A stretch of 64,000 nucleotides of DNA from Lentzea pudingi (GTDB lineage Bacteria > Actinomycetota > Actinomycetes > Mycobacteriales > Pseudonocardiaceae): NCBI RefSeq assembly GCF_014646255.1, contig NZ_BMNC01000015.1, forward strand, positions 62,001-126,000, in the 5' to 3' direction. Position 1 is the first letter of the stretch. Every line of letters begins with the position of its first letter. Of this stretch, positions 39,344 to 48,099 are shown piece after piece. The position numbers and the translations under genes are program-made. Under the pieces are notes generated by a model, which searched no databases, was not told the origin of the DNA, and saw only the letters and a list, made by a program, of their open reading frames with translations.

Positions 39344-40474
39344 GTGAATGCAACACCAGCGATACCGAGATACCGCGCGATCATCGTGGCGGTCTTCGCC
39401 GCTGTGTGCCTGACCGACCTGACCCGCGCGCTACTTCTCGCCGGCGAGGTCACCGAATTGGCGGTATCGGTCATTGATTTAGCGGTACTTGTCCTGCTGC
39501 AAGTGTCGTATTTCAGGCCGCTGACCGCACTCCAGCGACACCTCGCACTGGCAACCCAAGCGGCACTGCTGCTACTGCCGTACGCCCTCTTCGGACATTC
39601 CTGGACGGGTGTCGCGGGCCTCGTCGCCGGCAACGCGCTGCTGATCCTGCGCCCGGCTTTCGGCTGGTCGATCTTCGTCGCGACCGTGGTCTCGACCGGC
39701 CTCGCCCAAGCCGTCCACGGCGAGGCGATGGTGGCCACCGCGGCTACCGCCCTGCTGCTCGCGGGCCTGGCCACGGGCTTCGCCACCCACCGCGACTGGC
39801 CCTCACCGGCCCCGCACCCCACCCCCGAACCGGCCCCGCAGCCCCTGGCCGACACCGTCGTCATCACGACCGCCGCCGTGACCGCGGAACGCGTCCGCGT
39901 GGCCCGCGACCTGCACGACCTGCTCGGCTACAGCCTCAGCGCCATCAAGCTCAAGAGCGAACTGGCCCACCGGATCGTGGCGGACCGCCCGGACCACGGC
40001 TGGGAGTTCATGCAGGAACACATCACCGACATATTGGACATCACCCACCACGCCCTGGCCGACGTGCGTTCCATGGCCCGCGGCTACCGCCCGCTGTCCC
40101 TCGCGGACACCTCGGACTCGGCCAAGGCGATGCTCGCGGCCTCGAACATCGACGTCCGCGTGGAACTGGCCCACGACCCGCTCCCGGAGCCGGTGGAGAC
40201 CGTCCTCGCCGCGGTCCTGTGCGAGGCCGTCACGAACGTCCTGCGCCACAGCGACGCCAGCATCTGCACCATCGGCGTGCACCAGCGAGGCGCCACGATC
40301 CTGCTCGACGTCATCAACAACGGCGCCGCCGACCGCACGAGCTCAGCCGACTGCAACGGCGTCCGCAACCAGGCCGAACGCGTCAAGGCAGCCGGCGGCA
40401 CCTTCACGGCCCGCCACATCGGCGACGGCTCGTTCCACGTCCACGCCGCCATCCCGGCCGTCCCGCAGCCTTAG
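39344..40474 (+). CDS. DesK/NarX-type sensor histidine kinase (third, single unit)
   Basis: A 376-aa kinase with about five N-terminal transmembrane segments (residues 10-145), a Pro/Ala-rich linker, the HisKA_3 motif RVARDLHDLLGYSLSAIKLKSELAHR (His191) and a HATPase domain (CEAVTNVLRHSD; GVRNQAERVKAAGG). It is the one-unit version of the tandem kinases at 6.4-10.5 kb. The GTG start is supported by a GGGGGG run. It is convergent with the second response regulator gene, the likely partner. Confidence 0.93.
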   Translation: MNATPAIPRYRAIIVAVFAAVCLTDLTRALLLAGEVTELAVSVIDLAVLVLLQVSYFRPLTALQRHLALATQAALLLLPYALFGHSWTGVAGLVAGNALLILRPAFGWSIFVATVVSTGLAQAVHGEAMVATAATALLLAGLATGFATHRDWPSPAPHPTPEPAPQPLADTVVITTAAVTAERVRVARDLHDLLGYSLSAIKLKSELAHRIVADRPDHGWEFMQEHITDILDITHHALADVRSMARGYRPLSLADTSDSAKAMLAASNIDVRVELAHDPLPEPVETVLAAVLCEAVTNVLRHSDASICTIGVHQRGATILLDVINNGAADRTSSADCNGVRNQAERVKAAGGTFTARHIGDGSFHVHAAIPAVPQP

Positions 40475-40530
40475 CTCTCAGGGGTCCCGCCACCGCTCAC
40501 CCCAAAGACGATCTTCGCGCACCCTCGTCC

Positions 40531-40593
40531 ACCTGGCCCTTAGCAATGACTCTTTGGACTTCGTCGTCAAAAGAGTCATTGCAAGGGCCAGGT
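40531..40593. terminator. 24-bp hairpin between kinase and response regulator
   Basis: Arms 40531-40555 and 40570-40593 (ACCTGGCCCTT[A]GCAATGACTCTTT and its complement) match except for one bulged A. The loop is 14 nt. It lies between convergent genes and probably ends both transcripts, though no long T-run follows the stem. Confidence 0.55.
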
Positions 40594-40648
40594 GAAGATC
40601 AGGATCTCCGTGCCCGCACCGCCTGCCGGACCACCCGCCGACCGGCGC

Positions 40649-41254
40649 TCAGAACCACCCGGACTTGCGGGCGATGCGGACGGCGTCGACCCGGTTGCGC
40701 GCGTCGAGCTTGGCCGTCGCCGCCGTCAGGTAGTTGCGAACGGTGCCGACCGACAGGAACAGCGTCGTGGCGATCTCCATGGCGTCCGCACCGTCCGAGG
40801 CGAGCCGCAGCACTTCCAGTTCCCGAGGAGTCAGCGGGCACTCGTCGGTGTCCCACGCGGAAAGTGCGAGCTGCGAGTCGATCACGCGGCGACCAATTGA
40901 GACGCCGCGAATGGCGTCAGCGAGTTCTCCAACCGGAGCATCCTTGAGGATGAACCCGTTGACTCGGGCGTTCAGCGCACGGCGCAGTGTGCCCGGTCTG
41001 CCGAGGCTCGTGAGAATGAGAGTGCGCGTCTCCGGTGCGGTGTCGTGGATGACGGTCGCGGCGGAAAGGCCGTCCATACCGGGCAGGTCGATGTCGAGCA
41101 CCGCTACGTCCGGTTTGTTCTTCTCCACTGCCGAGATGATTTCATCACCCGTTGCGACAGACGCGACGACCTCAATATCTGGTTCGAGATTCAACAAGGC
41201 GACCAAAGCACCGCGGACCATTTGCACGTCCTCGGCTAGTAGCACTCTGATCAT
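40649..41254 (-). CDS. LuxR/NarL-type response regulator (second copy)
   Basis: A 201-aa regulator very similar to the one at 12.2-12.8 kb: the same MIRVLLAED start, Asp54 in VLDIDLPGMDG, and the LuxR helix-turn-helix CPLTPRELEVLRLASDG...VGTVRNYLTAATAKLDARNRVDAVRIA. It is probably phosphorylated by the adjacent kinase, with crosstalk to the tandem kinases possible. An inverted repeat GGTCACC...GGTGACC about 25 bp upstream of the start may be its own operator. Confidence 0.95.
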   Translation of the reverse strand: MIRVLLAEDVQMVRGALVALLNLEPDIEVVASVATGDEIISAVEKNKPDVAVLDIDLPGMDGLSAATVIHDTAPETRTLILTSLGRPGTLRRALNARVNGFILKDAPVGELADAIRGVSIGRRVIDSQLALSAWDTDECPLTPRELEVLRLASDGADAMEIATTLFLSVGTVRNYLTAATAKLDARNRVDAVRIARKSGWF

Positions 41255-41276
41255 CCGACCCCCTTGCTTGCCCCCA

Positions 41277-41308
41277 GGTCACCATTTCGAGTCTTACACT
41301 CGGTGACC
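41277..41308. promoter_or_regulatory. Inverted repeat upstream of response regulator
   Basis: GGTCACC (41277-41283) and GGTGACC (41302-41308), with an inner CGAGT/ACTCG pair. It lies in a 287-bp region (41255-41541) in which I see no gene. Candidate autoregulatory site. Confidence 0.4.
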
Positions 41309-41541
41309 ATGCAGGACAAGCATTGAGTCCGGCTGCGGCGAGCGTTACTCCAAATGCGCTAGGAGCAATTAATGAGGGTAATCGGTGGATGACTTGGGGT
41401 CACCGCGCGCTCACAGATCGCTCAAGGACCGAATCGACGACCGGGACGGCTCCAGGACTGCACGAGCGCAAAACGGTACAAGCGATTCGGTCCGTGCGGC
41501 AGGGTGCGAACAACCGACAGAGCCGATCGTCGAGGGTGCGT

Positions 41542-42225
41542 TCAGCGCGTCTCACCCCAGCGCTCCAGCAGTTCGAGACCGCCGTCGACGGTGATCACCT
41601 GACCCTGGATCCAGGCGGCTTCGTCGGTGCAGAGCAACGAAACCGCGTTCGCGATGTCCTGGGGCAGGGTGACGCGACCGGACGGGCTCTTGATCGCGAG
41701 CCGGTCGACCAGGTCGGGATCTATGTTCATGGGGCCGTTGTCGACGACGGTGGTGACGACGGCGTTCACGGCGACCTTGTACCAAGCCATTTCCAGCGCC
41801 AGGGTCCGGATCACGCCGTGCACCGGTGTCACCGTGTAACCCGCGACGACCACGCGGCCGCCGTCGACGAGCGCCTTGGCGAGCGGCTCCACGATGTTGA
41901 GCAACGGCGTGAGGTCCGGCGACACGGCGTGGTGGACGAACACGTCCAACTGGCCGCGTTCCTCCTTGACCCGGTCGAGCAGGAGCCGCACCGAGTGCTC
42001 GTCCTGGATGTTGAGCTGGGTGACGCTCACCGAGCCGGGCTTGCCGGCCAGGACGAGCTTCGCGCGCTCCAGGTCGACGTTGTCCTCGTCGGACGTCGTG
42101 AGGATGACGTGGGCGCCGTTGTCGCAGAGCTTGCTCGCGATGGCGAGACCGAGCCCGTGCGTTCCCGACGTGACCACTGCGATCTTGCCGTCGAGTCCCA
42201 GGCGCGTGCTGACAGGTTCGATCAT
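41542..42225 (-). CDS. SDR-fold protein lacking the YxxxK motif
   Basis: A 227-aa protein with the SDR cofactor motif VVTSGTHGLGLAIASKL and the usual C-terminal IQGQVITVDGGLELL. The active-site region reads VVVAGYTVTPVHGVIRTLALEM: the expected Tyr-x3-Lys is missing, and the usual NNAG reads HHAVS. It may be non-catalytic or use other residues. ATG 42225 is supported by AGGTGG 8 bp upstream. Located between the response regulator and the TetR gene, it may belong to the cluster edge. Confidence 0.8.
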   Translation of the reverse strand: MIEPVSTRLGLDGKIAVVTSGTHGLGLAIASKLCDNGAHVILTTSDEDNVDLERAKLVLAGKPGSVSVTQLNIQDEHSVRLLLDRVKEERGQLDVFVHHAVSPDLTPLLNIVEPLAKALVDGGRVVVAGYTVTPVHGVIRTLALEMAWYKVAVNAVVTTVVDNGPMNIDPDLVDRLAIKSPSGRVTLPQDIANAVSLLCTDEAAWIQGQVITVDGGLELLERWGETR

Positions 42226-42292
42226 GATGCCGACCACCTCTGTTGTCCGCGTGGTGATCGACGTTCCGCTCGGCCACTAGGGCCGAACTCGA

Positions 42293-42883
42293 CTACTTCT
42301 TGCGCAATCCCTCCAGAACACGCAGGATCGCGCGTTCGACCTCACGCCCGGTGCGCTTCGGATCGGACGAACTCGCGATGGTGCTCGCGCCCGCGGACAG
42401 TGCTCCGAACAGCAGCCGCGCCATGATCTCGACCGGCGCCTCCTCGATCTCACCGGCGTCGACGAGCAACTGCACGGCCGTGCGGAGCAGACCGAAGCTG
42501 AACTGCTCCTCCGCCTCACGCCAGCGTTCCCAGCCCATCACGACCGGCGCCTCGTGGACGATGATCCGCTGGTACTCGGGCTCCAGGCACTTGCGGACGT
42601 ACGCGCGCAGGCCTCCCACCGCGGTCTCCCACGGGTCGCCGTCCGCCGTGATCAGCGCGGTCAGCGAGGAGATCGACTGGGTCTCGACCTGGGTGAAGGC
42701 CGCCTCGAACAACGCCTGCTTGCCGCTGAAGTGGTGGTACAGCGCGCCTTTTGTCACGCGGGCGCGTTTGACGACCTCGTCGAGCGAGGTGCCGGCGTAG
42801 CCGCGCTTGGTGAACAGGTGCACGGCGCTGTCCACGAGCGCCTGCCTGGTCGACTCCGAGTACTCGGCGCGTCGTGTTCGCAC
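42293..42883 (-). CDS. TetR-family repressor
   Basis: A 196-aa regulator with the N-terminal TetR helix-turn-helix (AVHLFTKRGYAGTSLDEVVKRARVTKGALYHHFSGKQALFEAAF) and an all-helical ligand domain. GTG 42883 is chosen to fit the family. A GTG at 42901 would add six residues and touch the operator. A perfect 28-bp palindrome lies directly upstream, between this gene and the divergent pair at 42.97-44.17 kb. It most likely represses itself and that pair. Confidence 0.93.
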   Translation of the reverse strand: MRTRRAEYSESTRQALVDSAVHLFTKRGYAGTSLDEVVKRARVTKGALYHHFSGKQALFEAAFTQVETQSISSLTALITADGDPWETAVGGLRAYVRKCLEPEYQRIIVHEAPVVMGWERWREAEEQFSFGLLRTAVQLLVDAGEIEEAPVEIMARLLFGALSAGASTIASSSDPKRTGREVERAILRVLEGLRKK

Positions 42884-42900
42884 ACACGAAACGTATCTCA

Positions 42901-42928
42901 CATACCACCGGTACGTACCGGTGGTATG
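42901..42928. promoter_or_regulatory. Perfect 28-bp palindromic TetR operator
   Basis: CATACCACCGGTAC followed by its exact reverse complement GTACCGGTGGTATG. A second inverted repeat CATAC-N5-GTATG follows at 42936-42950. Position between the divergent TetR gene and its neighbour makes this the likely repressor binding site. Confidence 0.85.
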
Positions 42929-42970
42929 GTCGTGTCATACCGACAGTATGCGAGAGACCGGGGGTACGAG

Positions 42971-43279
42971 ATGGGCTGGGCACACCACTACCGCCGCCGT
43001 GACGCGCTCGACGCCGTCCTGAGCGACGCTCGCCGCGACCCGTCCGCGCCGCTGATCGTGGATCCGGACGTCTTCGGCTCACTGCACGAACTGCTGCTGG
43101 CACTCGACCACCGCTGGCAGAACAAGCTGACCGCCCGCATGGAGAACGCCGGACTGAACGGCCCCGTGGACGAGGACCGCGTCATCGCGGAACTGGCCGC
43201 CGAAGAGCCGGTGTTGCGAGCCGTACTGGACGCACACCTTTCGCTCAGCAGTTACCGGACGGTAGGAATGACTCCATGA
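42971..43279 (+). CDS. Small hypothetical protein (102 aa)
   Basis: A 102-aa helical protein (MGWAHHYRRRDALDAVLSDARRDPSAPLIVDPD...) with no domain that I can name. GGGGG lies about 7 bp before ATG 42971. Its stop overlaps the start of the SDR gene (ATGA), so both are one operon under the TetR operator. Confidence 0.75.
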   Translation: MGWAHHYRRRDALDAVLSDARRDPSAPLIVDPDVFGSLHELLLALDHRWQNKLTARMENAGLNGPVDEDRVIAELAAEEPVLRAVLDAHLSLSSYRTVGMTP

Positions 43280-44166
43280 GTCGTTGGACCGAAGCCGACA
43301 TCCCCGGCCAGACCGGCCGCACAGTCCTCGTGACCGGTGCGAACTCCGGTCTAGGCCTGCGCACCGCCCAGGTGCTCGCGGCGAACGGGGCCCACGTGAT
43401 CATGGGTTGTCGCTCGGTCCAGCGCGGGGAGACCGCGCGCCGTTCCGTGCAGGGTTCCGCCGAGGTCCTCGAACTCGACCTCGCCGACCTCAGCTCCGTG
43501 CGCACGGCAGCGGAGAAGGTCGAGGCGCTCGACGTCCTCGTCAACAACGCGGGCATCATGGCCGTCCCGAACGGCCGGACCGTCGACGGCTTCGAGCGCC
43601 AGTTCGGCACCAACCACCTGGGCCACGCCGCGCTGACCTGGCTGTTGCTGCCCGCGCTGAGGCAACGCCCCGGCGCCCGCGTCGTCACGGTCTCGTCGCT
43701 GATGCACCGGGCGGGGCGCATCGACTTCGAGGACCCGAACTGGGAGCGCCGCCCGTACAGCCTCCAGGGCTCCTACGGGCAGTCGAAGCTCGCCAACATC
43801 CTGTTCGCGCGCGAGCTGGACCGCCGTTCGCAGGACGTGACGTCCATCGCGGCCCACCCCGGTATGACGGCCACCGAGCTCACCAACAACATGGCCGACG
43901 CACACAAGTCGGTGGTCATGAGGGTCGGCGGCAAGATCAGCCACCTGTTCTCGCAGTCCGTCGAGATGGGCGCGCTCCCGCAGCTCTACGCGGCGACGTC
44001 CCCCGAAGCGCGCGGAGGCGAGTACTACGGCCCGGACAGCTTCAACGGCGCTCGCGGTTACCCCACCGTCGCGCGGATGACGGCCGCCGCCAGGGACGAC
44101 CTCGCCGCGAACCGCCTCTGGGAGCTCACGATCAAGCTGACCGGAATCGCTCCAGATCTTCCGTAG
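43276..44166 (+). CDS. SDR oxidoreductase, retinol dehydrogenase-like
   Basis: A 296-aa SDR with TVLVTGANSGLGLRTAQ at the cofactor site, NNAG, TVSSLMH (catalytic Ser) and YGQSKLAN (Tyr and Lys). It resembles the large retinol dehydrogenase/WW-oxidoreductase-like group of actinobacteria. It follows the 102-aa gene by an ATGA overlap and is probably induced when the TetR protein lets go of its operator. The substrate is unknown; detoxification is as likely as biosynthesis. Confidence 0.92.
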   Translation: MSRWTEADIPGQTGRTVLVTGANSGLGLRTAQVLAANGAHVIMGCRSVQRGETARRSVQGSAEVLELDLADLSSVRTAAEKVEALDVLVNNAGIMAVPNGRTVDGFERQFGTNHLGHAALTWLLLPALRQRPGARVVTVSSLMHRAGRIDFEDPNWERRPYSLQGSYGQSKLANILFARELDRRSQDVTSIAAHPGMTATELTNNMADAHKSVVMRVGGKISHLFSQSVEMGALPQLYAATSPEARGGEYYGPDSFNGARGYPTVARMTAAARDDLAANRLWELTIKLTGIAPDLP

Positions 44167-44376
44167 GGGACCGGCGCCCTCGACCAGGAGGGGCGCGGTC
44201 GTCACCTCCTGGCCGGGAACATCTTCAGCCCGATCGTGTTATTCATGTTGGACGTGACCTGCGTCGACAACAGATCGTGAACAACGGGCGCTCCACTGAA
44301 AGCCCGGTTCCCGCACTTAGCCTGACCTGGGAGTGCGTGACCCCGGACACTTGAGTGCGCAGCGTAGGGTGATGAC

Positions 44377-45378
44377 GTGACTGTGGTACCTGAGGGTCGG
44401 AAGCTGCTGCGGCTCGAGGTCCGCAACAGCGAGACGCCGATCGAGAAGAAGCCCCCGTGGATCAAGACGCGGGCGAAGATGGGCCCCGAATACCGGGAGC
44501 TCAAGGGTCTGGTCAAACGCGAAGGCCTCCACACGGTCTGCGAAGAGGCCGGCTGTCCCAACATCTACGAGTGCTGGGAAGACCGCGAGGCCACGTTCCT
44601 GATCGGCGGGGAGCAGTGCACCAGGCGCTGCGACTTCTGCCAGATCGACACGGGCAAGCCCGCCGACCTCGACCGCGACGAACCCCGCCGCGTCGCCGAG
44701 TCGGTCCAGGCGATGGGCCTGCGCTACTCCACCGTCACCGGCGTCGCCCGTGACGACCTGGAGGACGGCGGCGCGTGGCTGTACGCCGAGACGGTCCGCC
44801 AGATCCACGAGATGAACCCCGGCACGGGCGTCGAGCTGCTGATCCCGGACTTCAACGCGGTCCCCGAGCAGCTGGCCGAGGTCTTCGAGTCCCGGCCGGA
44901 GGTGCTCGCGCACAACCTGGAGACCGTCCCGCGGATCTTCAAGCGCATCCGCCCGGCGTTCCGCTACGAGCGTTCCCTCGAGGTGATCACCAAGGCCCGC
45001 GAGTTCGGCCTGGTCACCAAGTCGAACCTGATCCTCGGCATGGGCGAGACCCCCGAGGAGGTCACGGAGGCGCTCGCCGACCTCTACGACGCGGGCTGCG
45101 ACATCATCACCATCACGCAGTACCTGCGCCCGTCGCCGCGGCACCACCCGGTCGAGCGCTGGGTGAAGCCCGAGGAGTTCGTCCAGCACAAGGAGACGGC
45201 CGAGGAGATCGGCTTCCTCGGTGTCATGGCGGGCCCGCTCGTCCGCTCCTCGTACCGCGCCGGCCGCCTCTACGCGCAGGCGAAGCAGAAGCGCGGCGAG
45301 GACCTGCCGGAGAACCTCCAGCACCTGCTGACGGTGTCGGCGTCCCAGGAGATCACGAGCCTGCTAGCACCTCGCTAG
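44377..45378 (+). CDS. lipA: Lipoyl synthase
   Basis: A 333-aa radical SAM enzyme that inserts two sulfurs into octanoyl groups on lipoyl domains. The auxiliary 4Fe-4S cluster motif is CEEAGCPNIYEC, the radical SAM motif is CTRRCDFC, and the C-terminal RSSY serine motif is present. GTG start. This is a core-metabolism gene and probably marks the right-hand limit of the biosynthetic cluster; lipB is not next to it here. Confidence 0.97.
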   Translation: MTVVPEGRKLLRLEVRNSETPIEKKPPWIKTRAKMGPEYRELKGLVKREGLHTVCEEAGCPNIYECWEDREATFLIGGEQCTRRCDFCQIDTGKPADLDRDEPRRVAESVQAMGLRYSTVTGVARDDLEDGGAWLYAETVRQIHEMNPGTGVELLIPDFNAVPEQLAEVFESRPEVLAHNLETVPRIFKRIRPAFRYERSLEVITKAREFGLVTKSNLILGMGETPEEVTEALADLYDAGCDIITITQYLRPSPRHHPVERWVKPEEFVQHKETAEEIGFLGVMAGPLVRSSYRAGRLYAQAKQKRGEDLPENLQHLLTVSASQEITSLLAPR

Positions 45379-45393
45379 AGCCCAGAGGCGTTC

Positions 45394-45431
45394 CCGCGAG
45401 CGGGCAGGGGTTCCCACCTGCCCGCTCGCGG
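45394..45431. terminator. Terminator after lipA
   Basis: A 15-bp perfect inverted repeat CCGCGAGCGGGCAGG / CCTGCCCGCTCGCGG (8-nt loop), 15 bp past the lipA stop. Confidence 0.82.
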
Positions 45432-45498
45432 CGTAACGAGCGCGCTCGCGGTGTCGATCAGCTGGTTGGGGCTTGGAACCACAACAATCGAGGCGGCG

Positions 45499-46686
45499 AT
45501 GAGTCAGCGAGTTGTCACCACGATCCAGTGGGCGAGCATTGTCGTCGGTATCACCGGCATGACGCTGGACAAGCTGATTCCCCTCAACCGGGCTGTCGCG
45601 ATCACCGCCATTGTCATCTCCTTCATAGCGTTCGCGACGCTCGTCGTCCTGCAGATCTTCTACCGCGACCCAAACAGGTTCGAGGGCAAGGAAAAAGTCG
45701 ACCTCGCGTGGCGAACGGTGCTGTCCGGAGCAGACCACGCCGTGGAGGTCTTCGCGGGTGACGTGTCCTGGGCTCGCGCCAACAAGGACGTGCTCCGCGC
45801 ACGCACCAAGGCCGGAGCTTCGGTCCACGTGCTGTGCAAGTGGCCCTCCACCCCGATCCTGCTGGACCAGGTCCGGACGCTGTTCGCGGCCGGTGTGAAG
45901 GTCAGGTACTACGACGGCGACCTGGTGAAAGTCCGCGGCATGGTGGCCGATGCGGAAGTCAGCCCCGACCAGGGCACGGCACTGACGGTCGTCAAGACAC
46001 CGAAACAACGCATCACCATGGCCACGGGGCAGTCCGGTAGTGACAGGTCGTTCGACTACGAGGCGCGCAGATACCTTCCGGACCGAGACCTCAGCTACAT
46101 CGCCATGCTGCATCAGCTCTTTGGGTCCATCTGGGCCGGCTTACCGCAAGGGATCATCGTGGACCGCCGTCAGTTGTCCACCAACGATCTGCACCGGATC
46201 TTGTCGCAGATCAGTCACTACCGACACCTGACGTTGGACGACATCTCGTTGCAAAACGTCTCGCGAGCGTCGTTGCAGTCGTGCTGCCGGACGGTGAAGA
46301 CCGCGAAACTGCCCGGCGCCTCCGCGTTGATCGAGGGATACCGAAAGTACGCGTTGGATCCATTTGAACCTGCGGCCATCGAAAGCAGTGGAGGCCGCAG
46401 GCTGGTGCTGCCTCCCATCGTCGAGAGGCAGCCCGGCGGCGCACTCGTCGTGGTCGACGGCATGCACCGGATCTACCAGTTGATCACTCACACCGATGCC
46501 CAGCAGCTGACCTGCCTGGTCATCGACAACGCCGGACCGCTGCCGTCGGATCCCGTTCCGTTCACCGATGTGCGGCTGAGTCCGACGAAGCTGCAGCGGA
46601 GCGACAACTTCCCGAACTACCGGCATGAACGCTTCCGCGACATCAAGGCAATCGATCGGTATCTAACGGAAACGGGGGATCGCTGA
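45499..46686 (+). CDS. Membrane-anchored PLD-like/ParB-like fusion protein
   Basis: A 395-aa protein that I cannot assign to a named family. Two N-terminal transmembrane segments (about residues 8-28 and 32-52) anchor it. A cytoplasmic region then resembles the phospholipase D-like fold (VEVFAGDVSWARANKDVLRARTKAGASVHVLC) without an HKD motif. The C-terminal part has a ParB-like motif GGALVVVDGMHRIYQLI (DGxHR). ATG 45499 follows GAGG. Base composition is somewhat lower in GC than its neighbours. A regulatory or defence role is possible. It converges with the AmaP gene 12 bp away. Confidence 0.7.
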   Translation: MSQRVVTTIQWASIVVGITGMTLDKLIPLNRAVAITAIVISFIAFATLVVLQIFYRDPNRFEGKEKVDLAWRTVLSGADHAVEVFAGDVSWARANKDVLRARTKAGASVHVLCKWPSTPILLDQVRTLFAAGVKVRYYDGDLVKVRGMVADAEVSPDQGTALTVVKTPKQRITMATGQSGSDRSFDYEARRYLPDRDLSYIAMLHQLFGSIWAGLPQGIIVDRRQLSTNDLHRILSQISHYRHLTLDDISLQNVSRASLQSCCRTVKTAKLPGASALIEGYRKYALDPFEPAAIESSGGRRLVLPPIVERQPGGALVVVDGMHRIYQLITHTDAQQLTCLVIDNAGPLPSDPVPFTDVRLSPTKLQRSDNFPNYRHERFRDIKAIDRYLTETGDR

Positions 46687-46698
46687 CCGGACACGGCA

Positions 46699-47238
46699 TC
46701 AGCGCACGCGGGCGTCGCCCTTCGAGTTCGACATCCGGAACTCCACGATGGCCTGCAGATCGGGCGTGCCGAGTGCCTCACGCAGCCGTGGCAGGCCCTC
46801 GTCGTCGATGCGGCGGCGGATCCCCCGCAGATCGGCGTCGCCGTGGGCGCGGACGACGAGGGCCAGGCGCGGGGCGGTGTGCGGGCCGGTCAGCTCGGCC
46901 TCGACCTTGCGCACACCGGGGTAGGCGGTGATCTCCTCGGCGAACGGCGCGGTGGCCGTCGCGGTGCTGATGCGGGTGGCACCCGCCTCGTCGGCCCAGC
47001 GCCAGGACACGACCTTGCGGCGTGGGATCTGGGCGGCGAGCCAGCGCAGGCACAGCAGCGCGACCACGACCGCCGCGGCGGCGACCACCCACAGCACCCA
47101 GGCCGGTGGCAGCGCCGTACCGGGCAGCAGGGAGGCGTCGCGATCCACCTGAGGCACGAAATCGAGGTGGATGGCGACCGCGAGTGCGCCGGCGAGCAAC
47201 AGGACGAGGCCCAGCAGGCCCAACACGAAGCGGTTCAC
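46699..47238 (-). CDS. amaP: Alkaline shock response membrane anchor (AmaP-like)
   Basis: A 179-aa membrane protein with two transmembrane helices (about 5-25 and 45-66) followed by a soluble domain (VSWRWADEAGATRISTATATAPFAEEITAYPGV). AmaP proteins tether Asp23 to the membrane. The GTG start has AGGAG upstream and overlaps the stop of the preceding gene by 4 bp. It is the last gene of a nine-gene operon that begins with the sigma factor at 50.5 kb. Confidence 0.78.
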   Translation of the reverse strand: MNRFVLGLLGLVLLLAGALAVAIHLDFVPQVDRDASLLPGTALPPAWVLWVVAAAAVVVALLCLRWLAAQIPRRKVVSWRWADEAGATRISTATATAPFAEEITAYPGVRKVEAELTGPHTAPRLALVVRAHGDADLRGIRRRIDDEGLPRLREALGTPDLQAIVEFRMSNSKGDARVR

Positions 47239-47753
47239 GGTGTGCTCCTGAGTGCCTTGACCCGCACCACGACCTGAGGCGGCCGGGTGAGGGCGAACTC
47301 GCCGACACGGTGTTCGAGCGCCGTGCGGACGGCGTCGCCGAGGCCGTCGGCCACGGCACGCCGGGTGCGCACCACCGCGCGGACCCGGCGGCGGCGCACC
47401 TTCACGGCGGCCGACTCGACGCCGTCGACGACGGCCGCGGACCGCAGAGCGTTGCGCAGACCGCGCACCGAGACCGCGGTGTGCTGGTCCAGGGTCGCGG
47501 TCCGCGCCCGTCCGGGCACCACCGCGGCGAGGAGCAGCAGAAGGCCGATGGCCGCGACGACCCCGCCCGCCACGGCCACCTCCCGCGACGACCACGTCAG
47601 GTCGTGCACCGTGCCGACGAGGGAGTCGTAGGGCAGGAACGGGGGTTCGCCGAGCGCGAGCTGGACGGCCGTCAGCGCGACCAGGACCGACGCGGCCAGC
47701 AGGACGAGCGCCGTGAGCGTGGCGGTCAGGGCACGGCGGGAGCGGCGGGTCAC
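47235..47753 (-). CDS. DUF6286-like Asp23-operon membrane protein
   Basis: A 172-aa protein with two N-terminal transmembrane segments (ALTATLTALVLLAASVLVAL; VAVAGGVVAAIGLLLLLAAVV) and a basic, cytoplasmic C-terminal region (VKVRRRRVRAVVRTRR). Proteins of this kind occur next to Asp23 genes in actinobacteria. It overlaps both neighbours by 4 bp, so translation is coupled. Confidence 0.75.
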   Translation of the reverse strand: MTRRSRRALTATLTALVLLAASVLVALTAVQLALGEPPFLPYDSLVGTVHDLTWSSREVAVAGGVVAAIGLLLLLAAVVPGRARTATLDQHTAVSVRGLRNALRSAAVVDGVESAAVKVRRRRVRAVVRTRRAVADGLGDAVRTALEHRVGEFALTRPPQVVVRVKALRSTP

Positions 47754-48097
47754 CGGACCCTCCTCACCGGGACCGCCTCCGCGCGCAGCACGCCGACCGA
47801 CACGTCCACGACGGAGACCCGCAGGCCCGTGAGCGCGGCGACCCTCTCGACCAGGTGGGCGCGGACGCGGGCGGCCGTCGACGCGACCGGCGCCGGGTAG
47901 CGCAGGTCAAGGCGCGTGTCGAGGGTGGCCACTCCCCCGGTCACCCTCGCGGTGACGGCGCAGTCGAGCACGTCCGGCACCTCCAGGGCGGCACGTCCGG
48001 CGATGCGGCCCACCGCGCGGTCCGCGACGGTGGTCAAACCTGGCTGAGCCGAACCTGGCTGGGCAGTGCCCGGCTGTGCGGTGAGCGTTGTCGTCAT
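47750..48097 (-). CDS. Asp23/Gls24 family envelope stress protein
   Basis: A 115-aa protein. After a low-complexity N-terminus (repeated AQPG) it has the Asp23 core (VADRAVGRIAGRAALEVPDVLDC ... ALTGLRVSVVDVSVGVL). One of several Asp23-type proteins in this operon. Likely acts at the inner face of the membrane with the AmaP-like protein. Confidence 0.8.
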   Translation of the reverse strand: MTTTLTAQPGTAQPGSAQPGLTTVADRAVGRIAGRAALEVPDVLDCAVTARVTGGVATLDTRLDLRYPAPVASTAARVRAHLVERVAALTGLRVSVVDVSVGVLRAEAVPVRRVR

Positions 48098-48099
48098 CG

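Noticed and set aside
44377..45378. LipA homologue as a pathway radical SAM enzyme
   Set aside because: It has the full lipoyl synthase motif set (both clusters and the RSSY end), so it is most simply the housekeeping enzyme.
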